Notes under the pieces: generated by a model
Told to the model about the DNA's origin: nothing
The model's input: the letters and a program-made list of their open reading frames with translations, nothing else
Database searches by the model: none
Origin: Sceloporus undulatus
Taxonomy: Eukaryota; Chordata; Lepidosauria; Squamata; Phrynosomatidae
Assembly (NCBI RefSeq): GCF_019175285.1
Contig: NC_056525.1
Location: forward strand, 130,773,910-130,837,909
Reading direction: 5' to 3'
Length of the DNA stretch: 64,000 bases
In this document: piece after piece, positions 19,801 to 33,600 of the stretch
How positions within the stretch are numbered: position 1 is the first letter of the stretch
Layout of the letters: each line of letters begins with the position of its first letter
Program-made: the position numbers and the translations under genes

Positions 19801-22800
19801 CTTCAGCTAAAAGGCTATCAGAGCAGCTTACATTTTTTTAAAATTAGATATTTCCCTGCCCTCAGGCTTACAATCTAAAGAGACAAGACACAAAAGGAGA
19901 AGGGAATGGCAGTGGGGAAGGGGAAAAGTCCAGCAGATCCTCTCTCCCTCTGATGCCTGGACCACAGCGAGCGAGGGCCCTTCTTCTTTTTCAGGCAAGG
20001 CCTGGAGTTGGCCTGTCCATCTCTCCCTCTGGATGATGGTGGATAGAGGGAGGGCCCTTCTTCTTTTCAGGCAAGGCCTGGAGTTGGATTACACTCCAAC
20101 ATTTTACTTAAAGTGGTATTGGTGCAAGAACAGTGGGCACAGCAGCACAAGTAGCTTGCTGCCAAATGGCCAAAACAGCCCCACCAGTCAGAGAATATGT
20201 GCTGCGCCACTGCAGCCAGCAAGACATGGGGCAAAAGAGGCCAAATATGAGTAGGGAATAATTACTATCCCTTGCCTATCATCCTTGGAGAGTAGGGATT
20301 CAGTCTCACACACACACCCATCTGGGGAAATTCTGACTACACTATTTTGGACTAGCCACCATTTCCATAAGGGTGAAAATTGTGGCCAGTCATGAAATAG
20401 TGGCCACAGTGGTCACAGAAAGACGGGGAAGAAGGAGGGGGTTAAAGACCTGCTGACAAAAACACCTTGCTTCAGGAAATGAAAAGTAAAAAGGCCAAGG
20501 GCGAGGGCACATTCCTCAGATGAGGACAGTGACAACATTTCATTGTCACCCTTACTATCAGATGGAAGAAGAGGAATTATCTGAGGGGCAGGATCTTGAA
20601 GTTGGAACACAAGCCTCAACTTTTGTTGTTGTTAACTGCCCTCAAGTGGATGAGACATCTCCATGACTCTCTGTCCTCCAATGCCTTGCTTAGTTCCTGT
20701 AAAGTGTAAACCCATACCTATCTCCCTAATAGAGTCCCACCCTGGAAAAAGACATCTGTCTCACCCTGAATAGAGGAGAAATAAACTCACGGAGGAGATG
20801 AGAGAAATTAGTGTACCTGACCAGTTTTTACAATTAGATGCAGTTTAGGTCATTATTTTTTTTCTGTGTTTCTCTACTTGCATAAAGTAGAGGGACGCAG
20901 TGGCTCAGTGGTTAAGACTCTGACTCTGTCAACTGCAACAACAGCAGGTCAGCAATTTGAGGCCCAAGTGCCATGGCACAGAGTGAGCTCTTGTCACTAG
21001 TCCCAGTTTCTGCCAACCTAGCAGTTTGAAAGCATGCAAAAGTGCAAGTAGATAAATAGGTACCACTTTGATGGGAAGGTAACAGTGTACTGTGCAGTCA
21101 TGCAGGTCACATGACCATGGAGTTGTCTTTGACAACACTTGATCTTTGGCTTAGTAACGGAAATTAACACCACCCCCTGCAGCTGGATATGACTAGACAA
21201 TCTTGTCAAAGGGGAAACCTTTACCTTTGCATTCTCTAATTACTTCTTATCATTGGAAGGGTGTATGTTTTATTCTTGTTATATTCAGCTGTATCATGGA
21301 CTGAGGGCTTTTGGGGGTTGCTGCCCCTGCTGGTAGCTCTCAAAGTGTACTTCCTGCCTACTGGAGCAGTGAGGAGGAGCAACCCACATCAGAATGGCTC
21401 ATGGATAAAGCCAATGTTCCTTTTATCCAGGGACGTAGCCAGGATTTTAGGAAGGGGGTTCCAGACTAAGTGCCACCATTATAATGGGGCTTGGGAGCAG
21501 TGGCACAGCGGCACACACCATTCATTGTATCTAACGGAATGAGGGGTACGGACCCCATGTCCCTGTTTTAACATCAAAATTGGATTAGCAAACAAAAAGG
21601 AGACCAACGTTTAATTTTTAACTAGGTAGGATAGAATTAACTAGGCAGAATTGGCCATAAGTTGATATGTGCCTCAGTATTTCATTTCCCTAGGTCTGAG
21701 AAGTTGATCATCCTGCTTTAAGATTTAGAATTTTATCATATTTCCTAGACTAACATTTCACAATTTTATGTTTTTCTGGTAAACCAGATGTAGGTGGTCA
21801 GAGGAGAAAGCTATCTTGCTCTTCTTTTGTGGTCCACAAATGTGCATTTGGTGTTTTGTTATATTGGACACAGCGTTTGAACTTTGGAAAGTAACTACCG
21901 TATGTCTGCCTTACTTCCTATTTAGGCACCCAGGTCAGATTTGTCAAATGTGTAGTTTTCACCCATGGCTACAGAAGACTGACATTTTATCAGCTTCCTT
22001 CTGATGGTTCACTGGGGAGCAAAGAACTGCTGTTGGTTTTTTCCTGGCTTCTCTGCAGAGTGAGCTTAGTGAAACAGTCACTGACACTAAATAGACTTAA
22101 ACTTTGGGATGAAATAGTTGTCTGCATGGTAAGTTTTACAGTATTTAAATATTTCTCAATTATCCTTTTTGCTAGCAGCTAGATGTTGGGGATGAGGGGT
22201 GGTTGAATGTGTTTGCTGATTTTTTTCTTGTTCAGTTTGGTGTAGGTGACAGAGTCAGTGAGAAAACTCCTCAATTAGCAATAGCTAGTTTAGGGGATAC
22301 TTGATATCATACCAGTTTAAGTGATTAAACAGCCTAAACATGGAGAAGATATATGAATTCATGTTCTACCTGTACCCTTCATCCTTTCACGTCATCAAGG
22401 ATGATTGAGGAATAACTACCACATAGACTTATTAAATTAAATTGAGGGCAGATTTGGGAGCTAAAATTAAGGATTTTGATATGACCTGTGGATAAGTCAA
22501 AGGCAAAACTTAGGGGTATGTGACAAAGACAAATAATGTGAAAGACAAAGCAAAGGAAAATGATGGCAAAGAACTTATAGTAGGCCCTTGGTATCCACAG
22601 GTGTTTGGCTCCAGGACCCTGCACAGACCAAAAAATGTGAATGATCAAGTCCCTGTTAATAAAATGGAGTAGAGCAGCAGCAAAGGCAGTGCCAAGCCCT
22701 GGCCGTCAGGCGTGCATTTTTTTGCCAAGGCGACATAAATAGTGCTTATAGGGCCACAACACCCTTTTTCTTCAGATTTTTGTCTAGCACACAAACTAAA

Positions 22801-24559
22801 ACCAACTTCTGCAAACTTCCCTTCACCATTATCTTACTTTAGGGCAGTGGTTCACAACCTTTTCTATGCCCCACACTCCTAGTAAATGTTTGATTAATGT
22901 TTGCACTCACTATAAAAATAATATCACATTTAAATAAATTTTGAACCACAAATTGAACCACATACTTTGAGTGTTCAAACTGAACTTTATAAAAAGCTTT
23001 TAACGCAGTACATGAAGTGCAAATTTAAACTGAGCAATTAAGATTCTAAGAATTCAATGATGACTACTGACTCGACATTCAGGAATACAAACCCCTCTTT
23101 GTCTCACCCCCTGAAATTCCATCTCGCACCTTCCAGGGCTTACAGACACCTCAGGTTGGGAACACCTGCTTTAGGAGGTAAAATTCAGAGACATAGTCGT
23201 GTTAATATTAGTATGCAAAAGGATCTTGCAGCACCTTGAGACTAACTGTATGAAAGAAGTTGTAGCCTGAGCTTTTGTATACTTGGTCTCCTTCCTCAGA
23301 TGAATGATGTGAATTGATGCACAGGAATGACCTCTATAGTCTGTATGAATACCCATAGAAATGCAAAACTTGTGGGTAGGGTGATGAAGTGACAAGTTCA
23401 ATTTTAACTATGGTTGTTGAAGGACAAAGGCAGGAGTAAAGATGCTGCCTAAGGCCAAGGTGGATGACTGTGTAAATTCCAAAATTCCATCCATTATTCA
23501 TGTGGTCATCCATCCATCCTGGCCTTGGACAACATCTTTCCTCATGCCTTTGTCCCCAGACAACCATAGTTAAAATGAATTTGTCACTTCATCACTATCC
23601 TCACAAGTTTTGCATTTCTGTGGATATTCATACAGTCTATAGAGGTCCTTTCTGGGCATCATTTCATTCTGTGCATCTGAGGATGTAGAGTGAATCTACA
23701 AAAGCTCATGCTACAACTTCTTTCATATCCTTAATCGCAAGGTGCTCTAGGAGATAAGTCTACCTATAGCACAGTGAAACAACTTTTAAAGAGAAAATAA
23801 ATACTGTCTTGGGCTGTTGAAAGCAAGACTTTCTACCTCATACTGTGATATGGATTCACCAGTCAGGCCATCACAACAGCTATCATAGCACTTAACACCA
23901 TGTTCAGCTGGAAGCCAGATTCTCCCATCCACTGTCATTCAGGTATCCTTCAATCAGAGGGTTTAACTACAATAATAGCCATTCTAAATTTTGTTTATGT
24001 GTTTTCTTGATCATTCAATATACTTCTGATAATTACTGATAGAACTAAATTACACAGTAGTCTTGGTGGTGCAATTCTGCCTGATCTTTTCAGGGGAGGC
24101 TTATCCTTATCCCGGGGGGCCTTGATACTGCTCCTTTCTGACATTGGTTTCAGCTTGAGTTTTTCCAGTAGGAATGCCTATTCAGAGATACATTAAAACC
24201 ACAGTAACGTCTGAAGAGGAAATTAATATGTCTGTAAAGAGAATTTATGTTTGCTGGATTGCATACTTTGCTCCATGGTGCATTGGTGTGAAGGTAGCAT
24301 TTTTCCAGCAGGTGGCAGTTCAGTTACAACATAATGTCTTAGTAAGTAACTTGCTCAAGTGAACATTGAAATTATACTTGCAGCAATGCAGAAACATCTC
24401 ATATTTCTTTTCTCATGTGAAACATCTAGTTCTTCAACAGAAATCCAGAATGCTAATTCAGTTAAATATGAAGGAAACAATGCTATTTGGATATCTTTAA
24501 ATTAGAAAAGGGTTTCAAATGCCCAAAGGGTATGATTGTACAAGTGTAACAAGATGCTT

Positions 24560-24602
<43 letters not shown>

Positions 24603-27600
24603 GTGTCATTTGTTCTGAAGATACATGTCTTAAAGGAAAATGCATTTTAAAAGATTTTTTTCTTGTCTCCTAATATTAGTGTGATACTCCTCTGAAAAGC
24701 CAGCAGGTTGAGAGAAACCTAGATCCAGCAACTGATGTGAAAGACCACAGAGATATTCGATACTTGCAGTGGTTAAATGGTCGACTGGAATTCCAATGGC
24801 GAAATTGCCATACTGAACAACAAGAACAGTGTAAGCTCCTGCATGAGGTAATTGTCAGGGTTTTAAATTTTATACTTCTACACATTCTCATTTTCTCTAA
24901 TTTTAAACAGAGTTAAAATACAACTGATTTGAATGGGATGGGCAAATTGTAGGCCCTTTAGACGTTGTTGGACTGCAAGTCGTGTGACTTCTTATGTGCT
25001 AGCTAGGACTGATGGGAGTTGCAGTTGAAGAGCATCTAGACTTTGAATTCTAGAGGGTCACAAATCTATGATATATTGAGATATTAGCAAAAAGATTCAG
25101 CTGACAGATCGAGTTGTTGTTGATTGTACATCCCTTAATTATAAATTTCGCTGACTATGGTCTTCTGATTTCCCACAATTAGGGGTCATTGATCTTCTGA
25201 CAAAGATGTCCAGTAATTGAGATGACAGTTATCTATATTTTATCAACTATTCAGAAATTTATATTTCAAGGCAGAGGCAACAGTGCAAAGCAGCAGCTAA
25301 AAAGGCCAATGCAATTTTAGGCTGCATCAATAAAAGTATAGTGTCTAGATCAAGGGAAGTAATAGTGCCACTATATTTTGCTCTGGTCAGGCCCCACCTG
25401 GAATATTGCGTCCAGTTCTGGGCACCACAATTTAAAAAGGATGTGGAGAAACTGGAGCATGTCCAAAGGAGAGCGACTGAAATGGTGAAGGGTCTGGAAG
25501 CCATGCCCTACCAGGAACGACTTGGAGACCTGGGGATGTTTAGCCTGGAGAAGAGAAGGTTAAGAGGTGATATGATAGCCCTGTTTAAATATTTGGATGT
25601 CATATTGAGGAGGGAGCAAGCTTGTTTTCTGCTGCTCCAGAGACTAGGACCCGGAACAATGGATGCAAGCTACAGCAAAAGAGATTCCACCTCAACATTA
25701 GGAAGAACTTCCTGACAGTAAGGGCTGTCCAACAGTGGAATAAACTCCCTCGGAATGTAATGGAATCTCCCTCCTTGGAGGTCTTTAAACAGAGGCTGGA
25801 TGGCCATCTGTTGGGGATGCTTTGATTTGGATTTCCTGCATGGCAGGGGGTTGGACTGGATGGCCCTAGTGGTCTCTTCCAACTCTATGATTCTATGATT
25901 CTAAGAGTAGAGGGGGTTGATACCTTTTTTTAGGTTCTCCTGGTATGGATTAAGCTCTCTCCTTTTGCCACTCTACTCAGAGAAGAGGACCACTTGTTTG
26001 TTTGTTTTATAAGAGTTAAGGAACAGTACCACCAAATTGTGGGTCAATTTTTTTTGACTTAAGATTTCTAGACATATACATGAGTATATACAATATTTGT
26101 AACCCATATATTTCTGTTCCAGGTACATTTATACACTTTTGGCTCTCATGTTAATGCCATCATTGGTCATTTTTCAGTCACAGAAGTAGATGTTGTGAGA
26201 CAACCTGATAGTTACAAACAGGTAATCTTCTGCTGATATAATGCTGTGTTAGAAATTTAGTAGAGAAATGGCATTGCTAAATTTGTGTGCCTAAATTTGA
26301 GAACTACCTTGCCACAGAATATGAAACCATATTCTACCAGAAATACAAGACTTTCTAGCTTAATGATTCCAAAGGTGATCTGGCTGGTCCTTTGATGTAC
26401 TAGATTTTGGAGAGTCTACCTGATATTATTTCATTGTTACTGCATTGCTAACTAGATCTTAAAGCTATTTTGTTCCTAATTGCAGTTCAACACCTTTTTA
26501 CCTTAGTCTTCTCACAAAAGGAAAACAGTGTTCAGCCTGGGCGAAATGGAGCAGATGATGCAGAAAGGGAAATGCAGCATAGAATAGGTAAAGAGGTAGT
26601 GTAGGAATACCTGGCTACTTTAAATAAATTCAAATGTACAGGGCTAGATGAACTTCATCAAAGAGTACTGAAAGAACTGCCAGAGGTAATCTCAAGTGCG
26701 GTGCCACAGGGTTCTATCCTGGGGCCATTGCTGTTCCGCATCTCTATACATGACTACAATGATGGAATAGGAGAGGTAGCTAATAACTGAGCAGACAGGA
26801 TCAGAATTCAAAATGACCATAACAGATTGGAGAACTGGGAAAACACTAAAAAGAAAAAAAGAATTTCAATAGAAATAAATATACAGTTCTACTCTTAGAA
26901 AAAAAAATGAAGCACACAGATATAGGATAGGTGACACCTGGCTTATGAAAGGAATTTAAGGGTTTTAGTAGGCCACAGGTTGAGCATGAACAAATTGCTT
27001 CTGAACATCTAACTTATGCGGTTAGATTTCAGAAAAGGGAAGACTAGACTTTTCCATTTCAGTTAAAATATAGGTTTTTGTGGTCTCTGTGATTCACAGA
27101 ACTGGTTTCTTCTTCATGGTCTCTATGCTTCACACATTAGGGTTTTGTGACTGCGCAGAGACTCCATTTGGAAAGTCCAAAGTTGAGTAGATTAGCGGGA
27201 AGACGCCACCCGTTCCTGTGCACTGAGCATGCCCAAGCCTCTCCTCAGTTCTCTTTTGTCCACCATTAGAGACACTTCACTTACAGAAACTTATCTGCTG
27301 AGTAGCCCCCCCATTTTCCTCTATTTTTTCTGTTTCTGTCATTCACTTCTTTCCTTGTCTTTTTTTCAACTATTCTTATTAAAAATATAAAATCTTTCAT
27401 TGTGCCCCCTCCTCTATCCTGTGGCCTCTACTTCTCTTTTCAAACTTTGTTCTACCTGTGAGAGAAAAGTTTCTCGGAAATGGGCATGTCGTGGAATGTT
27501 GTACCATCTGTAAAGCATTCACCACTCAGGCCTTAAGAAATCAGGCCCAGAGACTGAAGATTAATTGCTGGGAAAAGTCCCTTTCAGTTGCAGACCACAT

Positions 27601-30600
27601 GCTAAGAATCATCAGTTTTGTCATCAGTTTTGATTTCAAACACTACTGAAAATACCAAAAATCACGCTGATTGTTACCTCAGTACTGACTGGCACCAAGC
27701 CCACTACTCTATTACCGATCAATCCCGGGCTCAATATGGAAACCATTTTGACTCTGACAGATGCTCCACTGCCCAACTCTATGTCTGCCCAAGAGGTACC
27801 CTTGGTCTCCCAGTCTCCTCCTAAGAAGTCCCAGTGTTCCAAACCAAAGAAATGGTCTGCCTCTTCAAGGGTCTGCCTCTGATTCACATGTAGATCGCCA
27901 CAAGACAAAGGAAAATAAGAAGTATAAACACCCAAAGACACCTACCAACTACTGTTGCAACAACAGTATCGATAACGATGACTCAACCTTAAACGCTGGT
28001 ATCCCTGCTACCTCTGGTACTGACTTTTGTTCCTCTGCAAATACTTTCCTCTCCTATCAGAACACTGGCCCCCTCAATTCCTCCACCCCTTTTGACCTTG
28101 CCACTTCAGCTCCATCGGTCCTCTCATCAGTCTGTATCGATGATGACACCATTCTGGCTTGATTGATTGCCTTCATGTAGAGATTGTTCTCGATCTTCTT
28201 CTAGGGCACCACAATCAAAAAGGATGTTGAGAAACTGGAGCGTATCTAAAGGAGGGCACTAAAATGGTGAAGGGTCTGGAAACCATGTCCTATGAAGAAC
28301 GAGTTAGGAAGCTGGGGATGTTTAGCCTGGAGAAAAGAAGGTTAAGAGGTGATATGATAACCCTGTTTAAATATTTGAAGGGATGTCATATTGAGGAGGG
28401 AGCAAGCTTGTTTTCTGCTGCTCCAGAGAACAGGACCTGGAACAATGTATGCAAGCTACAGAAAAAGAGATTCCACCTCAACATTAGGAGGAACTTCCTA
28501 ACAGTGAAACAGACAGTGATACACTACTCACCTTCGTACTAGGACAGGTACCATAGAAGAGAAGTTCCTTTCCATTCACCTCCATGATCAATCTCAATCT
28601 CCTTCTCACCACCATTTCTTCCGGGCTGATTGCTACCTAACTGCTTGTTCATCTCGTTGCTTTGGCACTGAAAAGTCCCAGGAAATTGGGTCCAAAGCAA
28701 ATCTGATGGACAGAGTTCTTTTACAAGTTGAACTTCCAACTAAAAGATCTGTGAGAGGAGATTTCTTAGCAGACACTTTGTCTAAATTACCACAGCAGTC
28801 AAAGGAAAGAGATGGTTGACACCATATTCACACCATGGCAGTTGGGGTTGGCAGTAGTTACACAAAGCCAATCAAAAGCACAAAACCAGAAAAACTCCTT
28901 GAAGCCAAGTTTGCAGAAGAGCATGATTGACATGGTGGAAGGAGATGCTTAGGAACTGGGAATAGTTGTGTGTGATGACATCCTTTGCAAGGGGGACAAA
29001 GTTTATGCACCCAAGGCGTTAAGAAGTTAAATTCTCAGTCAGTGACATGATGCTAAGACTTTTGGTTATGTCAAAGGATTGCATTTAGTCAGATACCAGT
29101 TCTGGTGGACCAGGTTGAGACAAGGTATAGAGGAGTATATCACAAGCTGTCCAGTGTGTGTGGTGACCAAATGGGCGGGAGGAAAACCCCATGGACTGTT
29201 ACAATCCATCCCCACAATTTTCCACCCTTTTGGCTGAAATCAGTATGGACTTCATTGCTGATCTACCCGAAAGTCACAAAAGACAATGATTTGGGTAGTG
29301 ACAGACTTGTTTTCAAAGCAGGTTAATTTCATGACTGATTGCAAAAGAGAAATTTGACAAAACAGAAACAACTAAGCAGTCAATTCATTTGATGGTCTGC
29401 TCCTCTGAACACAAGCATTTGTCAAAGTTGCTCTCCTTAGAAGAATTACAAGTTCATATCCTATGTTTAGTCCATTTAATATACAGTGGTGCCTCGGGTT
29501 ACGAAATTAATTCGTTCCGCCGCGGCGTTCGTAACCCGATACATTTCGCAACCCGAAAAAGGCTTTTCCGAAGCGCGGCTAGCGGCTGGAAAGCCGCTAG
29601 CCGCGCTTCGCATTTGAATTTCGCGCAGATATTTTTTTCGTAACCCGAAAAAAATATCGTAACCCGGAACAGTTTTTTCCTATCTATTTTTTTCGTATCC
29701 CGGAAATTTCGTAACGCGATCAATTCGTATCCCGGGGTACCACTGTAGTTCATTGCACTGCAACAGCCCAGATCAACATGTGTGCGTGCATGCATACGTG
29801 CATGAATAATGTGGAAATTTTTCCACCTACATCTCAGCTTGCAGTTGGAATACAAATGTGTTAATACAAAATATTCTGTTCTAGACTAAGATTTTTATTT
29901 CAGTTTACTATATTTTAAATTGAATAGTATTCATCATTTCTGGCTCTACCTTCAATCTGATATCCTGTAGAACACAAGACACAGATTGGCTCTTTCAGCG
30001 GGAATTTGGTTCTGATATGCCAGTTAAGACTATTTATTTTATTTATATTTTGCCTTTCTCCCAGTATGGGCCCCAAAGCATAACTGAGCTTTGAACTATA
30101 GATCTGCAGTTCAACTATAACCTCAGCTGGAAACACACTTTCACAAATTAGATATGTGACCTATTCTAAACGTTGGCTGTTAGAATAACATGTGAGGAAA
30201 AACTGAGAAAATGCTACATAAATACAAAATACAAAATGTGGTTAGTATTAATATGTAGCTGTTTGTGAAGAATATGGCATCAAAACTTTGAAACTGATGG
30301 TCAGAATTTAGACTACTGTAGTGCAGAATAATATCATGCTGAAAGACCATATCACTTCTAATCACATTGCAATAATCACATTGCAGAAATACATTGTATT
30401 TCTGGTTGAAATTGTCTGCTCTGAGTGTTATGTAAACAGTAGAAGAGAAATTACAATTTTTTCTATGAATAAATAAATAAATAAATAATAAAATACAGTT
30501 TTGTTCTGTTTCCCACCCCCAGTTGTTGCATTTCATAGAATGTAATAATTCTCGACTGGAAGCCTTTCTGAAATGGAAACCTATGGAACCAGTATATTGG

Positions 30601-33600
30601 CATTGGATGGTATGTCTTAATTTATACTTGGGCTGCAGTTCTTACATATTTTATTTCATTTTATTTCAGTTTGCAAAAGTTGTGAAGATTTTGCTGGCTA
30701 AAAAATTATAGAGGAGTTAATTATGAATAATATGACCTGTTATTATGAGCCCAACAACAATTAATGTACAATTAATCTTAGCAACGTATTTGGTCAAAGG
30801 GAATCCTTGCTTCTATCAGTGGGTGATTTGTAATCTCTGTTGATGAGCAAGTGAAGGCCATGATGCAAACTTCTTTCTTGTAAGTCCCAAGTCCAAGGCA
30901 TGCCCTGCTTTGGTCCTACAAACATATCCTGTTTTACTGAGTCTGCTCACTTGAGTGATATAGAATCATAGAGTTGGAAGAGACCGCACGGGCCATCCAG
31001 TCCAACCCCCTGCCATGCAGGAAATCCAATGAAAGCATCCCCAATAGATGGCCATCTAGCCTCTGCTTAAAGACCTCCAAGGAAGGAGACTCCACTACAC
31101 TCCGAGGAAGTGTGTTCAACTGTCGAACAGCCCTTACTGTCAGGAAGTTCTTCCTAATGTTGAGGTGGAATCTCTTTTCCTGTAGCTTGCATCCATTGTT
31201 CCGGGTCCTGTTCTCTGGAGCAGCAGAAAACAAGCTTGCTCCCTCTTCAAAATCACCTGGATTATTAAGTCTAATTTCTAAAGATAACTTCTAGGCTACT
31301 TGGGGGCAGTTAAAATTGGGTGTGCATGATGCTGTGATTGGCATGTGTAAGACACATTTGTTTTGTTTTAAAATTGTGATAATTTTAGTCAATTCATACT
31401 ACTTAAGAAAGTTCTCTTGGGGAGAATAAGCTATGTTTCAATACCCTCTAAGAACAAGATCAGTGTTGTTCAAGTGCTACATATCATTTTACAAATTGAG
31501 ATTGAATATAAAGTTAGTTGTCATGTTTTGTTATCTGGACATTTTTTATGATGACAAATCTTTGTCACAATGTGGAGTATTATTACAGAAAAGTAAACTT
31601 TGGTATTTTCCCTTCTATCTTACAGAAGACTGTATTAGATCCTGAAACAAAAGAGACAAAAGAGCAAGATGTTTGTAACAAGGATCCTGTTTTGCTAAGT
31701 GAAGATCTGTGTTGCTCTGGCCTTAGCAGAACTGTTGAAGAACTTGACAGATGCAGGAATGACCTAGTGACTTTATGTGAAGAGCTGCATGAGCTTGTAA
31801 TGTACAAGAAACATAACAGCTGTAGAAAGGTAACATGTTAATTTAGAGCCCTATTGGAAATCTAGAAATTTGATAGAATTAATAACTCTTAACATTCATT
31901 TATGGTTTGTTTATGGTTATTGCCACTGTTTATTCCCACTCTCATTATGGGTAGAAAAGGTCTTCCACATGTTGTTGAAATGGAATTCCCATCAGTCCTA
32001 ACCAAGATAGACAATATACTAATTATACTAAAAGCAAACTCATTTAGCCAAAATGGCACTGCACAGAAAAGAAGAAGTATCAGCATACATGCTGGAATCC
32101 TAAATCTTATAATAATATAATGATGATTTATTTATAGCCCATCCAATCATGTAGAATCAGGGTGGGTTACAACAATAAAGAAATACAATATAACAATAGG
32201 AAACTACAATACAATCCAAATAAATTAAAGGTCAAATAAAGTACAAGATTGCAGAATAAATATAAAAAAATACAGCGAACATAATCCAAAATAAAAAACA
32301 TAGCAATGAAAAGTACAAAATCCAAAATACATAACTTAATAATAAATCAAGTATAACATAACATATTAATCTAACTAACAATTTCCGACTCTCCCCTGGT
32401 AGTCAAACAAGAAAATACAATACAATATAAAATACAGGACAACAAAAATACAATAGCAACGGGAGACTAGTCCCTTATACTCCCACCACCATTAACTAAT
32501 AATAACATCCCTCTCGATTTAAAATAAATTAAACAATTAAAACAGTTCAAAACCCATTCAGATGCTGCACTCTGCCTCTGCCTCCTTCTCAGTAGACTTC
32601 CATGGGGCTGCAGATGTGCTGGGGTGATGGTAATTGGAGCCGGTGTTTGTAGAGCACCCTCTCCACCCTTTCAACAAGTTCCAGGGAGGCCAAGTTCCCC
32701 AGCGTGACAAAGCTGCCCATTGTTAGTGCTGAGGGGGGGGGGGCAAACTCCAGGTCTGACTCTCTCTCAAGCTGATGGAGGATGGTCTGGAGGAGAATGC
32801 CGAGGCTTTTAAAACCTGGCCTCGGCTTCCCTCAACGTCACACAGCTGGCCCTTGTTGGTGCTTGGGGGGGCGTGAATTCCAGGTCTGACTTCCTCTCAA
32901 GCTGGTGGAAGAAGAGATAAATGTTGTTTTTTTAAATTTAAAATAACAACAACAACATTTAGGCATAAAAAACTAAAGTATCAACCACCCCAATGAGGAA
33001 TAAGCATGCTAATCAGTCATAGGAAGCTAAATATTGGGAGGTGGGTGAGTAAAGTTTCCTTGGAATTGGTCTTGAGTGGCTAACTGGAAATCTGAACAGG
33101 TACACTGTGGGAGAAGATGAAGACACATCTGGCCAAGACTGTCATCCTCATCACAGTACCTTCAGCAGTTAAATGAGGAAAACAGACTAGAGAGACATTG
33201 GCAGAAAACCCAGAGAGTTCAACTGAAAATGGGCTAAAATTTATTTGAAGGCCTTTGGTGGGGCAATAAGGGATGTAAAAAAGACTGTATGAACTGCCAC
33301 CATTGTATTCACACAGAACCATCTGTTGGAGCTTTTTTGAGTGGTCAGGGATATATTAATGTCTGACCCAAAAAACAATTTAAAGAACTCAACTTGCCAT
33401 TGTGAAGAATTTGCCCACCACTTCTTCACCCATATATCACAAGATTCTTTGATTTGGATGCTAGAGATAATACAGGAACAGTAGATATAACCATGCTCCA
33501 CTCTCCAGTGTTGATTAATGCTTCAATTTGTGTAGTCTGAGGATGTGGAAAATATTTTTTGAGAGGGGATAACCACACTACATGTGTACCAGACATTTGC

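Noticed and set aside
24169-24341. A longer TEDC1 exon 4 starting after TTTTTCCAG at 24168
   Set aside because: It needs a phase that exon 3 does not provide, and the added residues (Cys/Trp-rich) do not resemble the family.
24562-24599. CA repeat as a regulatory element of TEDC1
   Set aside because: A plain microsatellite; nothing in the sequence ties it to splicing or expression.
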